Of a stretch of DNA of 53,325 nucleotides, positions 35,001-41,062 are shown piece by piece. Under the pieces are notes generated by a model. The model was not told the origin of the DNA. It saw only the letters and a program-made list of their open reading frames with translations, and did not search any database. The position numbers and the translations under genes are program-made. Source of the stretch: Planctomycetia bacterium (GTDB taxonomy: Bacteria > Planctomycetota > UBA8108 > SXIK01); the NCBI GenBank assembly GCA_005772855.1, contig SXIK01000184.1, positions 1 through 53,325 on the forward strand, given 5' to 3'. The stretch's first letter is position 1. Each line of letters opens with the position of its first letter.

Positions 35001-35454
35001 GGGGCTTGAATCCCACGGCTTCGACGTCGAGGCGACAGGAGCTCTCCTTGCAGGCTACCAGGCGGTCGAGAACACCTACCTGTCGACATTTCAGTTGCTC
35101 GGCGGGCTCGGTCTCCTGCTCGGGACCTTGGGGCTCGCCGCGATCCTGGCGCGAAACGTGCACGAGCGCAGGGGCGAGCTTGCACTCCTCAGAGCCGTCG
35201 GAGCCTCAAGGAGTACTTTGGCCCGTCTGGTCCTTGGTGAAACGGCGCTCCTGCTCGCGGCCGGGCTTGCCTGCGGAGCGGGTAGTGCTGGCCTGGCGGT
35301 GCTTCCGGGCGCCCTGTCACGCTCCGGCAGCGTACCGTGGGCAGCGCTGGGCGCCACGTTCACAGCCATCGTGACGGCGGGTTTTCTGGCCTCCATTGTG
35401 GCAGTTCGCGCTGCCCTGCGTGCGCCGCTCGTTCCCGCCCTGCGAAGGGACTGA
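32074..35454 (+). CDS. Very large FtsX/YbbP-type ABC permease
   Basis: 1126 residues, larger than LolC/LolE or E. coli YbbP. TM helix at the N-terminus (VMIVTAVAAAIITGALFVG), then a large extracytoplasmic region of about 450 residues. The first FtsX domain is near 520-650 (LILLSMVFRIACDRRARELG and ILKAVGIDRGALSR), and another soluble region follows. A second FtsX domain forms the C-terminus (ARNVHERRGELALLRAVGAS). The duplicated domain layout fits YbbP-like exporters. Start at 32074 follows GGAGGAG and an earlier AGGAAGG. The stop codon TGA shares its last base with the first base of repeat copy 2. With the ATPase and thioesterase it probably handles a membrane-embedded acyl compound. Confidence 0.93.
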   Translation: MRLTRGRLTIRTLQYHARAYALVMIVTAVAAAIITGALFVGDSVRGSLRARVEDRLGDIEFALTAPGYFREALAAELQASSPTTILRSVAILLVKGTVTHADTGARASEVNVLGVPRELWGFWADRFTFPAGVLDSLRERAVVINESLAEMVGAGGGTAILVHVSKDSDVPAEHALGRKAGTVRPIRLEVGGVLPDHGPGLFALESSQVPVRNVFVPLETLQRSLGREGQANSLLVSARASPQALQTLLGLTWKIEDAGLRFRVDDAIQRVVVESRALLLPAGVSTLVKMAASRRQMGASETLTYLANTIALGSREIPYSTVAACDQILDHSLQAGTIALNQWAADDLGARVGDTLRLKYFIADDDHRLREVEAAFLLSEIVPMEGDTADPGWTPEYPGISNARSLRAWDPPFPVDLDRIREKDEDYWRDHRTTPKAFLPIADGKRLWASRFGDLTSLRLRPLWKDGDPVSHRAKGLDDEIARAIKPESLGLTFRAVKADGLRAAQGGTDFGGLFVSFSFFLIASALILLSMVFRIACDRRARELGILKAVGIDRGALSRLLLVDGAIVSLTGSALGCWLALAYASLLLLGLRTIWRGAVNAPFLELHTTWGSWLLGCGITLVCALGAVGLVGRRVASSMPRSLLAGSIPEDNADGSSGARLQPPGRLSFAIAAASLLAGFALVVCGALGLIAAEAGFFGGGAAIALGALAFFRAWLRAPRGHVATRPRARSILLLGAMNARRSPSRSLLTTSLIASASFVIVAVAAIGRDPGSLEPRKSSGNGGFSLIGKSSIPITVSLSLPEGREALGLGPEASRVLERARVFPFRVRPGDDASCLNLYRPQSPRLLGAPRDFIERGGFAWASSLHLTNEERANPWILLDRRFSDGAIPAVGDASTVQWILHSGLSEDIVIRGDDGQEIRLRLVGLLSHSIFQGELVVSEARMLEAFPRISGNRWFLFEAAQDDAGVITRELESGLESHGFDVEATGALLAGYQAVENTYLSTFQLLGGLGLLLGTLGLAAILARNVHERRGELALLRAVGASRSTLARLVLGETALLLAAGLACGAGSAGLAVLPGALSRSGSVPWAALGATFTAIVTAGFLASIVAVRAALRAPLVPALRRD

Positions 35455-35725
35455 TACCTCGCGCGCCCACACATGAGACATTCCGAATGGGCAGAGGAAG
35501 ACCATCTCAAGTCTGCTGCTCGTTTCTGCTGGTGGGGGAGGCGGACTCTCCCCCACGACGGCTCGCCTCCGAGCGGAGCGAGGGTAGAGCGAGGGTAGAG
35601 CGAGGGCGGCGGCAACAACGACACGCGGCCCCTCCGGTCGCACGCTGCGCGTGCGCCTCCGGGCCAGGCTCTCGGGAGCCGCCAGCTCTCGCTGGCGCCG
35701 GCTCCCTCCGAGCCGTGTGCGGCTC
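35454..35725 (+). repeat. Dispersed structured repeat, copy 2 (complete reference copy)
   Basis: It starts ATACCTCGCGCGCCCACAC at the last base of the FtsX-gene stop and runs in the gene's direction. Elements in order: TGAGA/TCTCA pairing (35474-35478 with 35505-35509); a 10-bp stem GTGGGGGAGG with CTCTCCCCCAC side (35532-35556); GCTCG/CGAGC; three 11-nt units (35575-35607); a nested stem GGCCC...CCGG-GCACGC/GCGTGC-CCGG...GGGCC; a 13-bp bulged stem at 35674-35706; and GAGCCG/CGGCTC at 35710-35725. Copy 1 matches through to its last base, so the true right end is unknown. The unit length of 11 is not a multiple of three, arguing against a conserved protein. Confidence 0.92.
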
Positions 35726-35845
35726 CGCCAGCGCGCCGCAAACCCCATCCTCGGCGCCTGATGGGCGCCGGGCGCCTCTGGCGCGAGCAGCCGCAACCTT
35801 TCGCAGGCTGCAAAAGGTCTCATCGCTGCCCGCGTGCGGTATATT
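35726..35845. other. GC-rich hairpin-rich spacer after repeat copy 2
   Basis: Contains GGCGCC/GGCGCC at 35753-35769 and a pair GCAGCC/GGCTGC enclosing ACCTTT...AAAGGT near 35788-35818. It lies between convergent FtsX and metallophosphatase genes. It may be a continuation of the repeat or a terminator region; copies 1 and 3 do not extend far enough in the window to decide. Confidence 0.4.
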
Positions 35846-36649
35846 TCACCACTTCCCTCTCGAGCGCTCCTTCGACGGCAGAACCTCGAGGCAGGTCGTC
35901 CACCAGCCGCTCTCGATCGTCTCGATGAATTCGGCTGGAAGTCCCTCGGCACGCATTTCTCTTGCGAGCTGCTCGTGGTCATACGCGACAGGAACAAACT
36001 CCACCTCGAGTCCATGCTCATCGGACGAGCGTAGCAGCGTGTACCCAACCTGGGTGGTGCCGTCGTTCTCCGGGCGGCCGAGCACTCCGACGTTGGCGAA
36101 AAGCTGACCTCCAGAAAGTCGCCGACGCCACTTGAGCCCAGTGTGGGTGGCGAGGATTACGTCTGCGTCGTGATTGCGGAAGAGCTTCAGGAGGAAGGCG
36201 TCCGGTGTTGTCGACTCCCAGAGAAACTCGTTCCTCTGGCGCGGGGAGCCGTGGCAGAGGAGCACTCGCTTCTCCGCCATCACGAAGCGGATCTCTCCAG
36301 GTAGAGCCGCGAGCCACTCCCGGTTCCGTGGCGATGTTTTCTGTAGAGTGTATTGATAACTGATGCGGGCGAAGTGGTTGTCGCGTGGGTCCGTGTAGCC
36401 GCACTGGCAGTCGTCGAGACCCCTTGCGATGCTGTCGTCGTAGTTGCCAGATAGGGTTTGAACGTTGTTTTCCCGCAGGATCGGGAAGACAAGATCCGGG
36501 TGGGGACCGAACGCACCGAGGTCTCCGAGGCAGTAGAAAGCCTTCGCTCCGCGGGTACGAGCGTCGGTGATCGCAGCACGAAGGGCCCAGTGGTTCGAGT
36601 AAATCCCGCCGAAAAGAGCCACGGGGGCTTCTGTGGAGCCCCCGCTCAA
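35846..36649 (-). CDS. Degenerate metallophosphatase-like protein
   Basis: 267 residues from a TTG start that overlaps the radical SAM stop as TTGA, with GGGAG 6 nt upstream. The pattern follows calcineurin-like phosphatases: CLGDLGAFGP, SGNYDD, LLCHGSP and LATHTGL. However, the usual SDxHGN opening reads GGIYSNHWAL, so the Asp and His are lost, and the final His of GHTH is Gly. The residues that would hold metal 1 are therefore missing, while those for metal 2 (Asp, Asn, His, His) are kept. It may bind one metal, have altered chemistry, or be a binding protein. Upstream in-frame codons up to 36847 overlap the radical SAM gene and are not taken as start. Last gene of the four-gene operon. Confidence 0.8.
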   Translation of the reverse strand: MSGGSTEAPVALFGGIYSNHWALRAAITDARTRGAKAFYCLGDLGAFGPHPDLVFPILRENNVQTLSGNYDDSIARGLDDCQCGYTDPRDNHFARISYQYTLQKTSPRNREWLAALPGEIRFVMAEKRVLLCHGSPRQRNEFLWESTTPDAFLLKLFRNHDADVILATHTGLKWRRRLSGGQLFANVGVLGRPENDGTTQVGYTLLRSSDEHGLEVEFVPVAYDHEQLAREMRAEGLPAEFIETIESGWWTTCLEVLPSKERSRGKW

Positions 36650-37545
36650 CAGTCTCTCCCGGAGAGCGCTGCGCCCGTGTTCGTGCAGATCGACCCAAAG
36701 AGGTAGCAAGTGTAACAGGCGGGTTGGTCGACTGCGAAAGGCCGCAGGGTTTCTTCGAGCGTGCTTCCCATGTGGGCGACGGGAGACTCGATCAAGATCG
36801 GGCAAATGGCGACGCCTTGATCGGTAACAATGCGGCTGTGACTGCAAATGAGCTGGCTCGTGTCGTAACCCTCAAGCATCTCACGTGTGATCCGTTCCTC
36901 GCTCAGGTAGCCGCGCGTCCGGGTCGCCTCCATGCCGATTCTCAGCGTGGGGAGGATCTTGAAGCGAGGGCGCACGCAGCCGCGGCGTTTCAGCTCGGCT
37001 CCGAATTGGTCGAGCACCTTGAGCGTGTCGGAGTCAGCCCATGTCTGCACCATGGTGATGATCGGCAGGAAGCCCGACTGTGCAAGCTGCTGGACGCCCC
37101 GCATCGCGTCCTCGAAGGATCCCTCGCCGCGGATCGGGTCATTGGTTTCCTTGTCAGGGCCGTCGATGCTCACTCGTATCTCGAGCGAATACTGGCTTCC
37201 TTCCGCGATGCGCCGAAGCTCGTTCACGAGGCGTCCCCGAAATACTGTGCCATTCGTGAGCACGGTGGCAGGGCCAAGGCGGAGCGTCTCTTCCAGGATG
37301 GGCACTATTTCTCTGTTGAGGAACGGCTCGCCGCCGGTGAAGTAGTATTCCTTGACGCCAAGCTTCACCGATTCCGCAAGGAAGGGCCTGATCTTGGCGA
37401 GGTCAAGGAACCCAAAGCTGTGATTGCCGGGGTTGCAGCTTATGAAGCAGTGATTGCACGAGAGGTTGCAGAGTGTCCCTGCTACCTGGAACCAGACCTC
37501 GTCCAGGCTTCGGAGATCCACACAGGGAGCATCGAGATCAAGCAC
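36646..37545 (-). CDS. Radical SAM protein with SPASM-like C-terminal cysteines
   Basis: 299 residues. The 4Fe-4S motif CNLSCNHC has Cys26, Cys30 and Cys33, followed by the SAM-binding YYFTGGEPFLN (70-80). The C-terminus holds an extra cluster of cysteines (Cys277, Cys280, Cys287, Cys299) after two more in ICSHSRIVTDQGVAICP, resembling a SPASM or twitch auxiliary Fe-S domain found in peptide-modifying and sugar-modifying radical enzymes. Start GTG with GGGGAGG 5 nt upstream. It overlaps the FAD oxidoreductase end by 8 nt. No precursor peptide gene was found nearby, so its substrate is unknown. Confidence 0.9.
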   Translation of the reverse strand: MLDLDAPCVDLRSLDEVWFQVAGTLCNLSCNHCFISCNPGNHSFGFLDLAKIRPFLAESVKLGVKEYYFTGGEPFLNREIVPILEETLRLGPATVLTNGTVFRGRLVNELRRIAEGSQYSLEIRVSIDGPDKETNDPIRGEGSFEDAMRGVQQLAQSGFLPIITMVQTWADSDTLKVLDQFGAELKRRGCVRPRFKILPTLRIGMEATRTRGYLSEERITREMLEGYDTSQLICSHSRIVTDQGVAICPILIESPVAHMGSTLEETLRPFAVDQPACYTCYLFGSICTNTGAALSGRDC

Positions 37546-38821
37546 GTGGGCCTCCCCGAGCCGATGCGGTCACTCCCTCCAGAGTGGCTCCGCTCGTGTC
37601 GTGGATCTTCGCGGCGAAGGATCCCTCCAGCAAGCCGAAGACGCCTCGCACCTGCTCTCTGCCGACTCGGAGGAGGAAGTCGTTGCGTCGTCCGTAGCTC
37701 TTCTGGCCGACGACGAAGAAGCCAGGCTCGGGATTCCTGAGAGTCTCCACTCCGGGGCTCTTCTGCTTCAGGCAGTCTCTGCCCGAGGCTCCCGGGAGGG
37801 CTGCAGCCAGCGCCATGGGGCCCTCGGTTGCATAGCACTGGTGGACTTGCAGCTCACGAAAGACCTCAAGATCGGGCCGGAAGCCGACCTGCGCGACGAT
37901 GCGGTCGACTTCGATGGCCCTTGCGATGCCTCCCCCCTCAACTGGCCGAAACTCGACGCGGATCTTTCCTTGTATGGGTGTCAGCCGCCCCACCGTGACT
38001 CCAGAGATCACCTGCAAGGAAGGTGGCGGCTTGGCTGCGAGCTGGTTTCCCTCCACGGCGAGCCGTGCGCGCTCGGGCAAGGGATCCTCGCTGTAGATTG
38101 GGAACGGGTCCGGGCCGGTTGTTCGCCTTGCCCAGATCACCCGGGTGCTGGGTGCTTGACGGGCAAGGTGAACCAGGCTCGACAGCGTGGTCAAAGCGCT
38201 CAAGCCTGCGCCCACAAGTAGCGTGGCACGTCCCTCGAACCTCAACCTGTCAACCCCGAGCACATCGGGCAGCTGGTAGTCGATGAAGCCCCGCAACGTT
38301 GTCTCGCCCAGGGCGGGGATGCCACCATCGCCCAGGCAGGATGGGTTTCCATAGACACCGGTCGCGTCGATCACGATGTCTGCCGCCATATCGCTGACTC
38401 CGGTTGCGTCTTCCAACAGAATCCGGAAAGGGGCTCTTCCGCGGCTTCTGTCCCCGGGATTGTCGCCCTTCAGGAGGCTGCTCCTCGCGACGCCGCGTAC
38501 GAGCGTGTGAGTCCTGATGCGATCGCCGAGGGACGCGGCTATCGGGTGCAGGTATTCGTCATGGAACTCCCTACCCGTTGGACACACATCTGCCCGTGGC
38601 TCGGGGCGCCCCAAACTCCGCAGGGTTTCGAGCCCGAGCGTCGAGACGTTCATGCTCCAGGGGGAGAAGAGTCGGACGAACCCCCAACGGCGCACGTTTT
38701 CCGCGACGCCTTCCCGTTCGAGCACGGTCACGTCATATCCGAGCATTCTCGCGTGGAGGGCAGCCTCGAGCCCAATGGGCCCCGCCCCCAGGATCGCAAT
38801 GCTTTGCTTCCTTTCCGTCAT
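37538..38821 (-). CDS. FAD/NAD(P)-binding oxidoreductase
   Basis: 427 residues. The dinucleotide fold opens at residue 9 with AILGAGPIGLEAALHA and ends with VLERE. A second motif, LLVGAGLSALTTLSSL near residue 210, suggests an NAD(P) site, as in flavin monooxygenases or thioredoxin-reductase-like proteins. ATGVYGNP matches the conserved ATG motif of these flavoproteins. It probably oxidises or hydroxylates a small molecule. AAAGG lies 6 nt before the ATG. It sits 18 nt after the gamma-glutamyltransferase gene and overlaps the radical SAM gene. Confidence 0.87.
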   Translation of the reverse strand: MTERKQSIAILGAGPIGLEAALHARMLGYDVTVLEREGVAENVRRWGFVRLFSPWSMNVSTLGLETLRSLGRPEPRADVCPTGREFHDEYLHPIAASLGDRIRTHTLVRGVARSSLLKGDNPGDRSRGRAPFRILLEDATGVSDMAADIVIDATGVYGNPSCLGDGGIPALGETTLRGFIDYQLPDVLGVDRLRFEGRATLLVGAGLSALTTLSSLVHLARQAPSTRVIWARRTTGPDPFPIYSEDPLPERARLAVEGNQLAAKPPPSLQVISGVTVGRLTPIQGKIRVEFRPVEGGGIARAIEVDRIVAQVGFRPDLEVFRELQVHQCYATEGPMALAAALPGASGRDCLKQKSPGVETLRNPEPGFFVVGQKSYGRRNDFLLRVGREQVRGVFGLLEGSFAAKIHDTSGATLEGVTASARGGPRA

Positions 38822-38839
38822 GCGTGCCTTTCTCTTGCC

Positions 38840-40459
38840 CTAGCCTCTGAATGCGGCACCCGGCTCACCGGGATCCACGGCCGCAATGGGGGGGCGCTTC
38901 CCTTCTGGATCGAGCTCCACTGCGTAGATGCGCCCTACGATCCCGAACGGTTTCGGACTCTGGGCGACATCCCAGCCGCGGGCGCGCAAGTCCCGCACGA
39001 GTGGCTGGGGGAAGCGCGATTCGAGCACGAGCTTTCGGTCGCCATATGCGTCGAAGCGTGGTTGGAGTACGGCCTCGGACACGGTCATGCCAAAATCCAC
39101 GACGTTCAGGATAGCTTGCACGAGCCCTGCGGTGATGCGCGCGGCCCCCGGAGAGCCAAGGACCAGCCGCGTACGGTCTCCCTCGAGCAGAATCGTCTCG
39201 GCCACGGCCGTGGTGCGAGCCTTGCCAGGACTGATCGAGTTCCGGTGACCAGGACGGGGATCAAACGCGCTCATGCAGTTGTTGTACATGAAGCCGAGGT
39301 CCGGCGTGAAGACCCCCGAACCATATCCCAGCGAATGGCAGAAGGTGATGGCTCCGCCGTTTCTGTCGACGATGGTGAGCTGCGTCGTGCTTTCCGAGTC
39401 AGCGCCCGCCTGAGCTCCGGGTCCAGTCGCGAGCATTCGGAGGTAGCTCTCGGAGAGTAGCTCATGTGCTGCGAGGCCGCCGAAGCCGGGGTCGCCATGA
39501 TTTGTGAGCCGGTCATTCCAGACCGACTGGAGGACGGGGCCAACGCGATCGATGTAGCTGGGTGAGTTGTGTCCGAGAGGCAGGAGATCCTGGGATTCAA
39601 GCAGCCCGAGCGCCTGGAGAAGGGCCACCCCACCCCCTGGGAGCGGTGTGGTTAGAATTCGGAGGCCTCGGTAGGCGCCTTCCAGTGGCGCATGAACTTC
39701 CGGGCGGTAGCTCGCGAGGTCTTCCCGTGTTACGAGGGCTCCGTTGCGCTCCCAGTCCCTGGTTATGCACTCGGCGATTTGGCCCCGGTAGAAGCTCTCT
39801 GGACCTTCCTCCGCGAGCCGACGGTAAGTGGCAGCAAGAAGTGGCTGGCGAAAGATCTCGCTCGACTTGTAGGTGTCGCCGTTCGCTTTCAAGCAGATCG
39901 ATCTGCCAGTTTCCGTCAGCGAGAGGCGCTCTCGGGTCGAGACTCGTCCGTGTAGCCCGGGCCGAATCCAGAACTCCGCCAGGTCGGGAGTGACCAGGAA
40001 CCCGTCCTCTGCGTACTGCGCGGCTCGAACCACAAGGTCTCGCCACGGCATCGTCCCGAATCTCCGGTGGATTTCGCCGAGGCCGGCCACCATGCCGGGC
40101 ACGGTGATGGCCTTGTAGCCAATGTCGTTCACTTTTCCCTGCACGACATAGCCGAACCCATCGGGTGCCTTGGATTCGAAGATGTCTTCCCACTGGTTTT
40201 CGCGGGCGTGTTGCCCGGCACGGCCATGGAAGTCGATGGAGAGTGCGGGGCCGTGCCCTTCGAAACGCATTGTGGCGCAACCGAAGCCGCCCAGGCCGCA
40301 GCGGTGCGGATCCACGATCCCCTGCACAAGGGCGGACGTGACGAGTGCATCGGCGGCGTTCCCGCCGTCGGCAAGGACGCGGGAGCCTTCGTAGGCGGCC
40401 TCCGACTGCGGCGCAGTGACGACTCCGCGCGGGAGAATTCTGGAGACTCGAGGCTTCAT
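38840..40459 (-). CDS. Gamma-glutamyltransferase family protein
   Basis: 539 residues, normal for the Ntn-hydrolase gamma-glutamyltransferase family, which matures by self-cleavage before a Thr. The probable nucleophile is Thr358 in DSESTTQLTIVD; the Gly-rich TPLPGGGVALLQALGL lies near 271-286. It transfers or hydrolyses gamma-glutamyl groups. No signal peptide is visible, unlike most periplasmic homologues, so it may be cytoplasmic and act in the pathway of the next three genes. A TATAAT lies 8 nt before the ATG, so the transcript could be nearly leaderless. Confidence 0.88.
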   Translation of the reverse strand: MKPRVSRILPRGVVTAPQSEAAYEGSRVLADGGNAADALVTSALVQGIVDPHRCGLGGFGCATMRFEGHGPALSIDFHGRAGQHARENQWEDIFESKAPDGFGYVVQGKVNDIGYKAITVPGMVAGLGEIHRRFGTMPWRDLVVRAAQYAEDGFLVTPDLAEFWIRPGLHGRVSTRERLSLTETGRSICLKANGDTYKSSEIFRQPLLAATYRRLAEEGPESFYRGQIAECITRDWERNGALVTREDLASYRPEVHAPLEGAYRGLRILTTPLPGGGVALLQALGLLESQDLLPLGHNSPSYIDRVGPVLQSVWNDRLTNHGDPGFGGLAAHELLSESYLRMLATGPGAQAGADSESTTQLTIVDRNGGAITFCHSLGYGSGVFTPDLGFMYNNCMSAFDPRPGHRNSISPGKARTTAVAETILLEGDRTRLVLGSPGAARITAGLVQAILNVVDFGMTVSEAVLQPRFDAYGDRKLVLESRFPQPLVRDLRARGWDVAQSPKPFGIVGRIYAVELDPEGKRPPIAAVDPGEPGAAFRG

Positions 40460-40467
40460 GAGCGCAG

Positions 40468-40473
40468 ATTATA
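40468..40473 (-). promoter_or_regulatory. Possible -10 element for the gamma-glutamyltransferase operon
   Basis: On the minus strand this reads TATAAT and its downstream end is 8 nt from the ATG at 40459. This spacing fits a leaderless or near-leaderless transcript. No good -35 match is found at 17 nt, so the call is tentative. Confidence 0.3.
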
Positions 40474-40733
40474 CTCCTGGCGGGGGAGGAAGACCTCCCC
40501 CGCACCGAGGCGTCTGGCGGCGTGCCCTCACGGGGCCGGCGTCGAAATGTCTTCTTCGTGGCCCCGTGGGCTACGTACCGCTGCGACGAGCCGGGGTCAG
40601 GCCGCTCCAGGTCGCAAGGGTCGCCGCTCGATTCGACACGAGCGACGCAGAATTCGTCTTGAAGCAACACCAAAGTAGCACATTGAGTCTCAACTCGAAT
40701 GCATTTATTTCGAGCGGTGATGCTTTCGAAATC

Positions 40734-40761
40734 TTGACCCAGCCTTCTCGATCTCTATAAT
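40734..40761 (+). promoter_or_regulatory. Sigma-70-type promoter TTGACC-16-TATAAT
   Basis: TTGACC at 40734-40739 and a perfect TATAAT at 40756-40761, separated by 16 nt, with AT-rich sequence upstream in an otherwise GC-rich region. Start of transcription would be near 40768, which is 295 nt before the DedA gene and just before two hairpins. Confidence 0.65.
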
Positions 40762-40767
40762 GCCCCG

Positions 40768-40850
40768 CTCGTTGGGTCTGCCGGGAAGGAGATCAAGAAC
40801 GAGAAGGCAAGGGAAGTGTGCGCTGGTGGTTCACACTTCCCTCCTTTATG
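40768..40850 (+). ncRNA. Candidate small RNA or structured leader
   Basis: Directly after the consensus promoter, CTCGTT (40768-40773) pairs with AACGAG (40798-40803). The stem encloses a loop with GGGAAGGAGA, which resembles a ribosome site. A second hairpin follows: GGGAAGTGTG (40811-40820) pairs with CACACTTCCC (40832-40841), extended by an A-T pair and AAGG/CCTT. The RNA could end after this hairpin or continue as the DedA leader. The structure is read from sequence; existence of the RNA is inference. Confidence 0.4.
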
Positions 40851-40877
40851 CACTGTGTCGAAATGCACTGTGTCGAA
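40848..40877 (+). repeat. Perfect tandem duplication of a 15-nt unit
   Basis: ATGCACTGTGTCGAA occurs twice in a row (40848-40862 and 40863-40877) just after the hairpin. Origin and role unknown; replication slippage is the simple explanation. Confidence 0.8.
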
Positions 40878-41062
40878 GTCCCGGCCAGCCGGCGTGGAGT
40901 GGAGATACGCCTCGCTGAAGCTCATGCCGCCAGGTTTCGGGTGCTGGAAGCTCTCGGGTAGCCGTCGTCATTTTGTGATCCCGACACGAAACAATCTTGG
41001 CATTGCTCGCGCGCCTCGGTAGCATTCGCAAAAGGTTTTTTTGCAAGAGAGACCGCCAGAGC

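Noticed and set aside
35317-36107. Open frames of about 245-256 codons across repeat copy 2 on both strands
   Set aside because: They run from gene ends through the repeat, carry low-complexity Arg/Ala/Ser translations, and the 11-nt unit number changes the frame in copy 3.
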